From: Treponema sp. UBA4873
GTDB lineage: Bacteria; Spirochaetota; Spirochaetia; Treponematales; Treponemataceae
Direction of reading: 5' to 3'
Assembly (NCBI GenBank): GCA_002399405.1
Contig: DHDP01000012.1
Span: 214,611 to 278,610 of the forward strand
Length of the DNA stretch: 64,000 nt
Shown: piece after piece, positions 24,816-33,390 of the stretch
Layout: each line of letters begins with the position of its first letter
Position numbering within the stretch: the first letter of the stretch is position 1
Notes under the pieces: model-generated
The model's input: the letters and a program-made list of their open reading frames with translations, nothing else
What the model was told of the DNA's origin: nothing
Databases searched by the model: none
Translations under genes and position numbers: made by a program

Positions 24816-25456
24816 AAGCGGGAACAATCATCCGGAGACCGGTCAAATACACTGATATTCACGTTACGCTGTATCTCGCGGCGGTCAATATACTCGTTTA
24901 TGTCGGCACGCTGCTTTTTCCGGGGCTGCGGATACAGCTGAGCCTCTATCCGCCCGCGTTCATTTACGGGAAGATGTACTGGCAGCTGTTCACATACATG
25001 TTCGTGCACGGAAGTTTCGAACATATTTTCTTCAACATGTTCGGACTGATTATGTTCGGACTTGCCGTCGAACGCGCGCTCGGTTCGAAGGAATTCCTAC
25101 TGTACTATCTTGTGTGCGGAACCGCGAGCGGAGCGCTTTCACTTGCGGCGTTCGTACTCACCGGCCATTACAACATCGCGCTCATAGGTGCGAGCGGTGC
25201 CGTATATGCAGTGCTTTTCGCATTCGCCGTCGTCTATCCCCGTTCCAAAGTGTATTTCTGGGGCGTTCTTCCGATACCTTCGCCCGTTCTCGTAGTTATA
25301 TATGCGGTGATCGAACTTGTGAGCCAGGCGGTCGGATTCAACGGAGGCGTCGCCCACATGACCCATCTGTTCGGGCTCGCCGCGGCATGGCTTTACTTTA
25401 TTATCAGGACGGGAATAAACCCGGTACGTGTATGGAAAGACGCATTCAAAAGCTGA
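24812..25456 (+). CDS. Rhomboid family intramembrane serine protease
   Basis: 214 residues with six membrane segments. The catalytic serine is Ser128 in LIGASGAVYAVL, and the partner His lies in GGVAHMTHLFGLAAAW near the C-terminus. The HGSFEHIFFNMFGLIMFG stretch (about 69-86) is the conserved His/Asn region that forms the oxyanion hole. Rhomboids cut transmembrane helices of target proteins inside the membrane; the target here is unknown. The start overlaps the cyclase stop by 4 bp. Confidence 0.92.
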   Translation: MKAGTIIRRPVKYTDIHVTLYLAAVNILVYVGTLLFPGLRIQLSLYPPAFIYGKMYWQLFTYMFVHGSFEHIFFNMFGLIMFGLAVERALGSKEFLLYYLVCGTASGALSLAAFVLTGHYNIALIGASGAVYAVLFAFAVVYPRSKVYFWGVLPIPSPVLVVIYAVIELVSQAVGFNGGVAHMTHLFGLAAAWLYFIIRTGINPVRVWKDAFKS

Positions 25457-26124
25457 CAGTATGTCTCGTGTTCTCCGCAGCTGTCGGACTGTGCACGGCG
25501 CAGACTCCGTCCGTCGTCGAGCATATACGCATTCCGCTGTGGGCGGAAGCCGATGCGTACCCCGGGCTTGCGGAAGCGCAGGATACTGCTGGGGGGATTT
25601 ACGATTACCCGGTAAAGCGGCTCAAAACGATCGCTCCGTTTCTTATTAACGGAATGGTAAACGGCTGGAATTTCGTCTACACTCCGTCCGACAAACTCCG
25701 CGGCGTCGAAGAATACTTCGAATTTTCCGATATTCAGCCGCTCGGCGGGGCTGCGGATGACATCTCTTATTCCTCCCCGTGGATGCAGGACGGCAAAATC
25801 ACCTGCTGGGTTGAATTTACGCGTACCCCGCAGATGATCCGCAATTACGGACTCTGGGCTTCTATCAGTCATCCGGTAATCAGCGGAAAAGGGTACGGTA
25901 AAATCGAAGACGGATTCGACGGCATAACGGACGCCGCGAAGGAAGCGGTGAAGGAAGCAGTGCGCGGTTATTTCCGCGGCAGAATAAAAAACAAACCGAA
26001 GGAAATCGACGGCAAAGTCCTCATCAGAAATCAGCCGGCGATCGGAATAGACGCCGGCCGGTATATGGTTCAACTTGATTTTTTTCTGGAAACTGATAGA
26101 ATACTATCGTATTCTCAGTATTAG
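25432..26124 (+). CDS. Exported hypothetical protein
   Basis: 230 residues from ATG 25432, which overlaps the rhomboid end by 25 bp and opens with a signal peptide (MERRIQKLTVCLVFSAAVGLCTAQT). A longer in-frame reading exists upstream but is only antisense-like overlap with the rhomboid. The body is polar with IRIPLWAEADAYPGLAEAQ, a run of Ile/Tyr strands, and an acidic/lysine helix (about 160-190). I recognise no catalytic motif. No clear ribosome-binding site; coupling with the rhomboid is likely. Probably periplasmic or outer-membrane associated. Confidence 0.7.
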   Translation: MERRIQKLTVCLVFSAAVGLCTAQTPSVVEHIRIPLWAEADAYPGLAEAQDTAGGIYDYPVKRLKTIAPFLINGMVNGWNFVYTPSDKLRGVEEYFEFSDIQPLGGAADDISYSSPWMQDGKITCWVEFTRTPQMIRNYGLWASISHPVISGKGYGKIEDGFDGITDAAKEAVKEAVRGYFRGRIKNKPKEIDGKVLIRNQPAIGIDAGRYMVQLDFFLETDRILSYSQY

Positions 26125-26144
26125 AAAAAATCCTTGGAGGACTT

Positions 26145-26615
26145 ATGAAAAAGACCGTTGCTATACTTACCTGCCTGCTTTTCGCGGCCGGCATTACTTT
26201 TGCTCAGGATGCCGCTGCAAACACTCCTGCAAATTCAGCTGCCAATACTTCAGCAGCTTCATCAGATAAATCCGTACCGTCAACTCCTGAGGAGTCTCTC
26301 AACAACAAAGGGTTCGACGAAAAAACAACGCGCATCATTGTACCTGAAAATCAGCATACGACTGATAAAACCGCAAGCGTTAAAATAGAATATACACCGA
26401 TGTACGACGAAGTACGCGTTTACTACACATGCATGTATGTTACGTACGACAAGGGAGAGGCGATGAACACGGTCATAGCCTGTCTTGAAGATTTCATGAA
26501 AGAAAATCAGTATTATCATTACACGTATCTTGCACGCGACCGCGAGAAGTATTTCAAAAACGACCGCGGTTACAGCATGGCGCAGTATATGTCGTACGTA
26601 AAATTCTCCAGATAG
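26145..26615 (+). CDS. Small exported hypothetical protein
   Basis: 156 residues with a classic signal peptide ending in TFAQ, followed by a low-complexity Ala/Asn/Ser stretch (about 22-50) and a globular part rich in Tyr (DEVRVYYTCMYVTYDKG ... YYHYTYLARDREKYF). GGAGG precedes the ATG. No known domain seen. The Ala/Asn/Ser stretch looks like a flexible tether. Lies between the hypothetical above and pheS in the same run. Confidence 0.7.
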   Translation: MKKTVAILTCLLFAAGITFAQDAAANTPANSAANTSAASSDKSVPSTPEESLNNKGFDEKTTRIIVPENQHTTDKTASVKIEYTPMYDEVRVYYTCMYVTYDKGEAMNTVIACLEDFMKENQYYHYTYLARDREKYFKNDRGYSMAQYMSYVKFSR

Positions 26616-26631
26616 TTCGGACCCAGTATAA

Positions 26632-28188
26632 ATGGATATTTCAAACATTATAAAAAATCTGCACCCGCTTGAAATAAAGGTGCTGCTTAAATATTCTCAG
26701 AAAGACGATTTAACATCGGAAAAACTGCAGAAGGATCTCGATTACAAAGAGGGCCATGCGAATCAGGCGTTCTCGTGGCTTGCAGGAAAAGAGCTTGTAA
26801 CGGAAACGAACCGGACGCCGCACACCTATTACGAAATTACCGACCTCGGACGCATGCTGGCAAAAGCAGGTACCGTCGAGGAACGGTTCGTAAACTTTGT
26901 GAAGGGAAAGGGTGCGCAGGCATTGCCGAAGATTGCAGAGGCGCTGAAAATCGAGAACAAAGACATCGGAAGCGCGTTCGGACAGCTCGTAAAAGACGGG
27001 GTTCTCCGGATGAACGGCGGGAAAGAGGCCGAATCGACAGGGAAACCGCTTCCGAAACGAATCAGTATCATATCGGGGCTGCTGAAAAAAGCTGCCTCTG
27101 CGGAAAACGGACAGCTTGACAAAGCGGCTCTTTCTGCCGAAGAGCAGGAGGCAATCGCAGGTCTCGCAAAAAAACGCGGTGCGGCGGACAGCCCGTTCAA
27201 AGTAATCGAACGGGAAACGGTTACATACAGACTGACTGACGCGTACGGTAAAGTTGTTGAGGCGCTGAAAAAAGCGGGAATTACCGGCAACGAACTCGGT
27301 GAAGTTACTCCGCAGATGCTCGCGTCGGGCGACTGGAAAAACGGCACGTTCCGCGGCTACAACATTACAATTCCGCCGGCACGTATCATTCCCGGGCGTA
27401 CGAATCCGTATGTGCAGTTTCTTGAATCAGTTAAAGACAAGCTCTCCTCCCTCGGCTTCCAGGAATTCGACGGTCCGCTCGTAGAGACTGAATTCTGGAA
27501 CGGCGATGCGCTTTTTATGCCGCAGTTCCATGCGGCCCGGGACATCCACGACGTCTACCGCATAAAAAATCCGACGCACGCAAAGATGATTGAAGAGCCG
27601 TATCTCTCCAACGTACGGAATGTGCACGAAAACGGCGGCAATACGGGAAGCCGCGGCTGGAACTACAAGTTCGACACGGAATTCACGCGCCGCCTTATTC
27701 TCCGCAGTCAGGGGACGGTTCTGTCCGCCCATCAGCTGCACAAGGCGGAAATCCCCGGGAAATACTTCGGCATTGTACGCTGTTTCCGCTACGACAAAGT
27801 GGATGCGACTCATCTGAGCGACTTCTATCAGACTGAAGGCATAGTCCTCGGAAACGACGTAAACCTTAAAACGCTGCTCGGATTCCTTAAAATGTTCGCG
27901 ACGGAAATCGCGGGCGCTACGGAAGTGAAATACGTACCGGGATACTTCCCGTTCACCGAACCTTCAATCGAGGTCCATATCAAACATCCGGTGCTCGGCT
28001 GGTTCGAGCTGGGTGGTTCAGGTATTTTCCGGCCGGAGGTAACGAAGGCGATGGGCATCGATGTTCCCGTTCTTGCATGGGGTATCGGTATTGACCGCAT
28101 GGCGCTTATGGCGCTCGGTCTTAACGATCTCCGCGAACTGTTCAGTGAAGATATAGAGCAGGTCCGCCTGCGTAAAGCGAAATTCTGA
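26632..28188 (+). CDS. pheS: Phenylalanyl-tRNA synthetase alpha subunit, archaeal/eukaryotic type
   Basis: 518 residues, much longer than the about 330 of the usual bacterial form. The N-terminal half carries winged-helix repeats (about 1-200) that bind tRNA, as in archaea and eukaryotes. The catalytic half has the class II motifs: the start of motif 1 at NPYVQFLESVKDKLSSLGFQEFDGPLVE, motif 2 near GKYFGIVRCFRYDKVDATHLSDFYQTEG, and motif 3 ELGGSGIFRPEVTKAMGIDVPVLAWGIGIDRMAL. Spirochaetes are known to have this archaeal-type enzyme, taken to be an ancient transfer. The pheT gene is not in the window. No obvious ribosome-binding site precedes the ATG. Confidence 0.95.
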   Translation: MDISNIIKNLHPLEIKVLLKYSQKDDLTSEKLQKDLDYKEGHANQAFSWLAGKELVTETNRTPHTYYEITDLGRMLAKAGTVEERFVNFVKGKGAQALPKIAEALKIENKDIGSAFGQLVKDGVLRMNGGKEAESTGKPLPKRISIISGLLKKAASAENGQLDKAALSAEEQEAIAGLAKKRGAADSPFKVIERETVTYRLTDAYGKVVEALKKAGITGNELGEVTPQMLASGDWKNGTFRGYNITIPPARIIPGRTNPYVQFLESVKDKLSSLGFQEFDGPLVETEFWNGDALFMPQFHAARDIHDVYRIKNPTHAKMIEEPYLSNVRNVHENGGNTGSRGWNYKFDTEFTRRLILRSQGTVLSAHQLHKAEIPGKYFGIVRCFRYDKVDATHLSDFYQTEGIVLGNDVNLKTLLGFLKMFATEIAGATEVKYVPGYFPFTEPSIEVHIKHPVLGWFELGGSGIFRPEVTKAMGIDVPVLAWGIGIDRMALMALGLNDLRELFSEDIEQVRLRKAKF

Positions 28189-28210
28189 TCATCTGTATGC
28201 AAAAAATGGC

Positions 28211-28245
28211 TGTCCCGTAAGATAAACTTACGGGACATTTTTTTT
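28211..28245 (+). terminator. Intrinsic terminator after pheS
   Basis: Perfect 11 bp stem TGTCCCGTAAG / CTTACGGGACA with a 5 nt loop, then eight T. It closes the plus-strand run that begins with tatD. Confidence 0.95.
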
Positions 28246-28287
28246 ATTTAAAGAAAATACTTTTCTGAAATTTATCCTTATTTTCTC

Positions 28288-28315
28288 TTTACAAAATAAT
28301 AAACGGGTGTATACT
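28288..28315 (+). promoter_or_regulatory. Chitinase promoter
   Basis: TTTACA (28288-28293), 16 bp spacer, TATACT (28310-28315). A second hexamer, TATAAT, follows at 28322-28327 and overlaps the operator. Confidence 0.65.
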
Positions 28316-28325
28316 TATGCTTATA

Positions 28326-28348
28326 ATTTGTACACAATGTGTACAAAT
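28326..28348. promoter_or_regulatory. Perfect palindromic operator of the chitinase gene
   Basis: ATTTGTACAC, 3 bp, GTGTACAAAT: 10 bp perfect arms over the expected transcription start. It resembles the TTGTAC-type half-sites bound by GntR-family repressors such as AraR. The regulator is not in this window. Confidence 0.7.
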
Positions 28349-28376
28349 AAGACTGAAAAGTGAGGTGGAGTATATA

Positions 28377-31300
28377 ATGAAAATTTTTCCTAAAGCTTTG
28401 GCTGCGGTATTTCTGACTGCAGGACTTCTCTCCTGTTCCAACGGATTATCGGATCCGCTGGAAGCTGCGTCGTCACGGAAGGGCGCGTCCGCACGTGCAA
28501 GTACGGCGAGTACTTCGGAATCATCCCGCAGAGTCGTCGGCTATTTCTGCGAATGGGGCATTTACGGCGCGCACAACAACTACTACGTAACGTCGATTCC
28601 GTACAGCAAACTGACGCACATCAATTACGCGTTCGTCGGTCTCGATCCCTCGACGCATGCCGTTCAGATTCTTGATCCGTGGGCGACTACCGACATTGTA
28701 TATCCGGGAGAGTCGTGGGACACGCAGTACAAAGGCAACCTGGGCATGCTTAAAAAAATGAAGCTGGAGTATCCGGGAGTAAAAGTGCTTATTTCCGTCG
28801 GAGGATGGACACGTTCTAACGGATTCCACAGCGCGGCTGCCACCGCAGAATCGCGAAAAACGACTGCGGACAACCTTGTCGCCTTCATGAAGCAGTACGG
28901 GCTCGACGGCATAGACATCGACTGGGAATACCCGGGAATCAACAGGGATAAAGATTCGGGCGATCAGTACGACATGGGCGCGCCGGGCGGAATTGAAGAC
29001 AAGGAAAACTACACGCTCTTTCTTAAGGCTATCCGCGAGGCACTCGACGCACAGGAAACGACGGACGGTACGCACTATGAACTCACTGCGGCAGTGGGTG
29101 TCGGATACGATAAGATTGAAGTCACGAATCCCGGAGATTACTGCCAGTATCTCGACGCGCTCAACCTCATGTCGTATGATATGCACGGAGGATTCGAAAC
29201 TGCGATCGGCCATCAGGCACCGCTGTATGCGAACACAGCGCACGACACGCACTCCGAACTCGTAAACGAGCGGTACAACATAGACTGGGCAGTAAACAAA
29301 TTCCTCGAACTCGGCGTTCCCGCGGAAAAAATCGTCGTGGGAATTCCGTTCTACAGCCGCGGCTGGAACAATGTGTCCGGAGGCTGGGACGTCGACGGCG
29401 ACGGGCAGGCGGACGGCATGTTCGGAACGGGCGGTTCAACGCTCGCGGGCACGTGGGGAACGGGCGGCCAAAGCCCGTACTTCGTCGTCAGGCAGCTCGA
29501 AGGAACGTCGGGATGGACGAAGTACCGCGATACGATCAGCAAGGCATGCTGGCTGTACAACCGCAGCGCAAAGGAACTGTACACGTATGACGACGAAGAA
29601 ACGGTCCGTACGAAAATGGACTACATCATCAACAAAAATCTCGGCGGCGCGATGTACTGGGAACTCGACGGCGACGACTGGCAGAACGGCTACGACCTGG
29701 TAAACATAGTCGCCGACGCCATGCTCGGAAACGACTGGAATCCGGGGGACACAGGTTCCGGTACCGGCGGCGATTCGGGGAGCGGTTCCGATACGGGAAC
29801 AGGTTCGGGGTCAGATTCCGGAGATACGACAGTTCCGACTGACGGACCGGCAACGGGAATTCCGGGAACACCGAGCATTGAGCAGACAACGTGGAACGGC
29901 GAAGCGACGTTCGGCATAAAGATGAACATGTGGTGGGGACAGAACGGCACGCTCGTCGAGCTGTATGAAAACGGAACGAAAGTGCAGTCGGCGACTCTTA
30001 CCGACAACTCTCCGTCGGCTCAGTCGTACACGTTTACTGTTTCAGGCAAATCGAACGGTGCATATGAGTATGTTGCCAAGCTTACAAACAGATTCGGCAC
30101 GACGACGTCGAATACCGTGAAATATACGGTTACCCAGGGAACGTCAGGCGGCAGCAGCGGTTCGGACACGGGATCGGGCACCGGTTCCGAGACGGGAAGC
30201 GGGTCAGGCTCGGGCGATTCGTCGGGAAGCGGCACTGTAACGGGAAAAGCGTGGACGATCGGAACCTACTATGCGGTCGGCGACACCTGCGTATACGACG
30301 GTATTCTTTACACGTGCCGCATTGCGAACACGGCAATCGCAACGTGGGAACCGCCGGCAGTTCCCGCGCTCTGGGTTGCGGGAGGAGCCGCAACTGCGGA
30401 CGACAGCGGAAACACAAACACGGGAGGCGGCGGTACGGACAATTCAAACAACAACGGTTCAGACACCGGCACGGGAACGGACAACTCCGGGAACAATACG
30501 TACAATCCTGTAAATACGGAACTGCCGAAACACATCATGAGCGGCTACTGGCACAACTGGGACAGCGGCACGCCGTTTATTCCGCTTTCGAACGTCGACA
30601 AAGACTGGGACGTCATCAATGTTGCATTCGCAGAACCGGTAACGCCCGGGAGCGGCAACGGACAGATGAAGTTTTCTCCGTGTACGGCGAACGGATATAC
30701 GGCACAGCAGTTCAAAGCCGATATTGCGGCTATCCACGCCGAGGGCAGACGGGTCGTTCTTTCAATCGGCGGCTACGAAGGCTATTTCTCGCTCGACTCG
30801 ACGTCAGCGGTAAATACGTTCGTTTCTCAGATCGAAGGATTCATCCAGGAATACAGCTTCGACGGCATCGACATCGACCTTGAACAGACTTCCCTCGCAA
30901 TGAACAGCGGAAACGATCCCGACTTCAGGAATCCGACGTCGCCAAAAATCGTAAACATGATAAGCGCCATCAGACAGATATGCGCTAAGCACGACGGGAA
31001 TTTCATTCTCTCGTGGGCACCGGAAACGTTCTATCTGCAGATGGGACATCAGTTCTACGCCGGTCTCAACGGATATGTCGACAACCGCTCCGGTTCGTAC
31101 ATTCCGATGATATACGCGCTCCGCGACCTGACGACGTACGTGCAGGCACAGCTTTATAACTCCGGTTCAATCATGGACGAGAACGACAATGTCTGCTATA
31201 TGGGAACGACCGACGGTATCGTGGCTATGTGCCGCATGCTCATCAAAGGTTTCACCGTCAACGGGAACAGCAGCTACTTCTTTCCCGGACTCCGTCCTGA

Positions 31301-31508
31301 TCAGGTCGTAATAGCGGTTCCGGCTTCACAGGGAGCGGCAGGCAGCGGACAGATTTCCAACGGCGGACTTCAGGCGGCATATTCCCGGCTCAACGCTGCA
31401 TATCCGGGAATGAGAGGATTTATGTCATGGTCAATCAACTGGGATGCATTCCAGAACAGCAACAGTTTCGTCGATCAGAACGCCTCGTATCTCGACACCA
31501 TAGACTGA
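28377..31508 (+). CDS. Lipoprotein chitinase with two GH18 catalytic domains
   Basis: 1043 residues from ATG 28377, which has GAGGTGGAG upstream and starts a lipoprotein signal (MKIFPKALAAVFLTAGLLSC). GH18 domain 1 (about 48-440) has the catalytic DxxDxDxE intact at D177-E184 (DGIDIDWE). A Gly/Ser linker leads to an Ig/Fn3-like module (about 495-585, with MNMWWGQNGTLVELYENG), another Gly/Ser linker, a CBM5/12 chitin-binding module (about 624-668), a third linker, and GH18 domain 2 (about 715-1043), also intact at D829-E836 (DGIDIDLE) and closer to ChiD-type chitinases. The two domains differ, so it may combine different cut modes. Cell-surface chitin or chitin-like glycan breakdown is expected. 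Tandem GH18 enzymes are rare in spirochaetes as far as I know. Confidence 0.93.
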   Translation: MKIFPKALAAVFLTAGLLSCSNGLSDPLEAASSRKGASARASTASTSESSRRVVGYFCEWGIYGAHNNYYVTSIPYSKLTHINYAFVGLDPSTHAVQILDPWATTDIVYPGESWDTQYKGNLGMLKKMKLEYPGVKVLISVGGWTRSNGFHSAAATAESRKTTADNLVAFMKQYGLDGIDIDWEYPGINRDKDSGDQYDMGAPGGIEDKENYTLFLKAIREALDAQETTDGTHYELTAAVGVGYDKIEVTNPGDYCQYLDALNLMSYDMHGGFETAIGHQAPLYANTAHDTHSELVNERYNIDWAVNKFLELGVPAEKIVVGIPFYSRGWNNVSGGWDVDGDGQADGMFGTGGSTLAGTWGTGGQSPYFVVRQLEGTSGWTKYRDTISKACWLYNRSAKELYTYDDEETVRTKMDYIINKNLGGAMYWELDGDDWQNGYDLVNIVADAMLGNDWNPGDTGSGTGGDSGSGSDTGTGSGSDSGDTTVPTDGPATGIPGTPSIEQTTWNGEATFGIKMNMWWGQNGTLVELYENGTKVQSATLTDNSPSAQSYTFTVSGKSNGAYEYVAKLTNRFGTTTSNTVKYTVTQGTSGGSSGSDTGSGTGSETGSGSGSGDSSGSGTVTGKAWTIGTYYAVGDTCVYDGILYTCRIANTAIATWEPPAVPALWVAGGAATADDSGNTNTGGGGTDNSNNNGSDTGTGTDNSGNNTYNPVNTELPKHIMSGYWHNWDSGTPFIPLSNVDKDWDVINVAFAEPVTPGSGNGQMKFSPCTANGYTAQQFKADIAAIHAEGRRVVLSIGGYEGYFSLDSTSAVNTFVSQIEGFIQEYSFDGIDIDLEQTSLAMNSGNDPDFRNPTSPKIVNMISAIRQICAKHDGNFILSWAPETFYLQMGHQFYAGLNGYVDNRSGSYIPMIYALRDLTTYVQAQLYNSGSIMDENDNVCYMGTTDGIVAMCRMLIKGFTVNGNSSYFFPGLRPDQVVIAVPASQGAAGSGQISNGGLQAAYSRLNAAYPGMRGFMSWSINWDAFQNSNSFVDQNASYLDTID

Positions 31509-31522
31509 AGCACAGGTAAAAC

Positions 31523-31553
31523 AAAAAAGGCTGCCGGTTCTTCCGTGCAGCCT
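31523..31553 (-). terminator. Terminator of the glycerol operon
   Basis: On the minus strand AGGCTGC and GCAGCCT form a 7 bp stem, extended inside by CGG/CCG, followed by TTTTTT. It lies 15 bp after the DUF1667 stop. The chitinase gene converges on it from the other side. Confidence 0.8.
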
Positions 31554-31567
31554 GACTAGTATGCAGC

Positions 31568-31954
31568 CTATGCAGTTTCCACGTCGTCACACGCAATAAT
31601 ATCAGCACCGGTATTCAATATGTCTTCGCAGAGGACGTCGCCGGTATGCACAGGCGCTTTCACCGAAAGTCTGCGTATTACCTGCATGCACTCAAGCTGC
31701 AGGTCGCGCGGTACTTCGATTTTCGATTTCGCAGCCACAAGACGGCGCGTACCGCCTGTAACCGCAACGGTGCATGTGAGTGTTCTCGTCGGATTCGTCA
31801 GTTCTTTCTGTGCATACTGTTCACCGCGCGGACACGCGTTGCCGGTCACCGAATATGAGACCGACTCATCAGCTTTCCGTATTTTCGTCACTTCAAGCTG
31901 GCAGCCCATGGGGCAGATAATGCACGTCATCGTCGTTTTTTCGTTCGTTTCCAT
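31568..31954 (-). CDS. DUF1667 protein of the glycerol operon
   Basis: 128 residues. Four cysteines in CIICPMGCQLEV and GNACPRGEQYA suggest a metal or Fe-S site. DUF1667 proteins are regularly encoded with FAD-dependent glycerol-3-phosphate dehydrogenases, where they are thought to be an electron-transfer or assembly partner; this neighbourhood fits that exactly. It starts 2 bp after the preceding stop. Confidence 0.85.
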   Translation of the reverse strand: METNEKTTMTCIICPMGCQLEVTKIRKADESVSYSVTGNACPRGEQYAQKELTNPTRTLTCTVAVTGGTRRLVAAKSKIEVPRDLQLECMQVIRRLSVKAPVHTGDVLCEDILNTGADIIACDDVETA

Positions 31955-31956
31955 AA

Positions 31957-33390
31957 TCAGTCTATCGTATCCTCCGGTGTTTCAATCGAAACGGTAAGCG
32001 GCGCCGTTACGTTCACCAGCGCCGATACGGGAATTTCGGCAGTCTGCATTTCACCGGGCCGTACGATGCGCGCTTTCTTTGAGAAAATCCGGTCGCTGCC
32101 GCTGTAAACGGAAATCGTCACGCCGCGGTACACGTCGGTGCTTCGGAACATAATCCGCACTTTCGGAACGACCGTGTCCGCGCCGGCCGCAGATACGGCG
32201 GCTGTATTTACGGATTCCTGCTGCGCTGCCGCCGCCTCCGACGTAAACTCATCGTCCACGTCCAGCTGCTGCGGTACTGTGTAGCGGACGCGGTCGCCCG
32301 GCCGTATGGGAATAACGACTGCATGTTTTCCCTGCACGGCGGACGGACGCTTTTCCGCCGCTGCTGCTGCATATTCCGCGGCACATCTGCCGGCAAGCAG
32401 GCTGGAGTTCGTCACGAAGTCCACAAGATCGTGCACGTGGACTGAGTTGCCGCATGCAAATATGCCGGGAACTGAAGTCTCCATCCGCTGATTCACGGAC
32501 GGCCCTTTCGTCACGGGATCCATATGTACGCCGGCGCCCGTACTCACCTCGTTTTCGGGAATGAGGCCGACCGAAAGAAGCAGCGTGTCGCACTCGATGA
32601 ATTCTTCCGTTCCCGGAACCGCTCTGCGCCCCGCATCAACTTTTGCAATCGTCACACCTTCGACGCGCTCTCGTCCGTGAATTTCAGTAACGGTCGTGTT
32701 CAGCCTGAGCGGAATACGGAAATTCTCAAGGCACTGCGTCATGTTGCGGCTCAATCCCGCGGAATACGGCATAACCTCGCATACGAGTTTCACGTCGCAG
32801 CCTTCGAGCGTGAGCCTGCGGGCCATAATAAGGCCGATATCGCCCGAACCGAGAATGACGATTTTTCTTCCCGGCAGATAGCCGTCGATGTTAACGAAGC
32901 GCTGTGCCGATCCCGCGGTAAATATTCCGGCCGGACGCGTTCCGGGAATGACGAGCGCACCGCGCGTACGTTCGCGGCATCCGGTCGCGAGAATCACCGC
33001 GCGCGTACGCAGGAACATGAGACCGTCGGCGGAATTCATCGCCGTAACGACGTGCTCAGTGCCGCCGGCGGAAATAGAAGCGCCAAGTCCCGCCTCCTCG
33101 AAATCCTCCGCCTTGTCTATTGAAACGACCATCGTATTCACTTTATATTCGATGCCCCGCTCCTCGGCCTGTTTCACGAAACGGCCCGCATATTCGGGGC
33201 CGGTAAGTTCTTCGCCGAAATAGTGAAGCCCGAAACCGTTGTGGATGCATTGGAGCAGAATACCGCCGAGACGCGAATCGCGTTCCAGAATCAGCAGTCT
33301 GTGCGCGCCGGTGTCGTACGCGGAGACAGCTGCGGCAAGCCCCGCGGGGCCGCCGCCGACTATTACCGCATCATAAATCAGTCCGCTCAT
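31957..33390 (-). CDS. NAD(P)/FAD-dependent oxidoreductase of the glycerol operon
   Basis: 477 residues. FAD-binding GxGxxG is VGGGPAGLAAAVSA near the N-terminus, a second nucleotide motif is ILGSGDIGLIMARRL (about 177-190), and the closing ACGNSVHVHDLVDFV contains the FAD-contacting Asp. It resembles the pyridine-nucleotide-disulfide oxidoreductase-type partner that accompanies GlpA-like proteins. It probably passes electrons from glycerol-3-phosphate oxidation to NAD or another acceptor (inference). The start overlaps the preceding gene by 4 bp. The C-terminal about 100 residues form an extra beta domain (RIMFRSTDVYRGVTISVYSG ... TVSIETPE). Confidence 0.88.
   Translation of the reverse strand: MSGLIYDAVIVGGGPAGLAAAVSAYDTGAHRLLILERDSRLGGILLQCIHNGFGLHYFGEELTGPEYAGRFVKQAEERGIEYKVNTMVVSIDKAEDFEEAGLGASISAGGTEHVVTAMNSADGLMFLRTRAVILATGCRERTRGALVIPGTRPAGIFTAGSAQRFVNIDGYLPGRKIVILGSGDIGLIMARRLTLEGCDVKLVCEVMPYSAGLSRNMTQCLENFRIPLRLNTTVTEIHGRERVEGVTIAKVDAGRRAVPGTEEFIECDTLLLSVGLIPENEVSTGAGVHMDPVTKGPSVNQRMETSVPGIFACGNSVHVHDLVDFVTNSSLLAGRCAAEYAAAAAEKRPSAVQGKHAVVIPIRPGDRVRYTVPQQLDVDDEFTSEAAAAQQESVNTAAVSAAGADTVVPKVRIMFRSTDVYRGVTISVYSGSDRIFSKKARIVRPGEMQTAEIPVSALVNVTAPLTVSIETPEDTID

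Noticed and set aside
29744..30520. Tandem repeat in the chitinase gene
   Set aside because: Three Gly/Ser/Asp/Thr-rich linkers use similar codons and look repetitive, but there is no constant unit. They are ordinary domain linkers.
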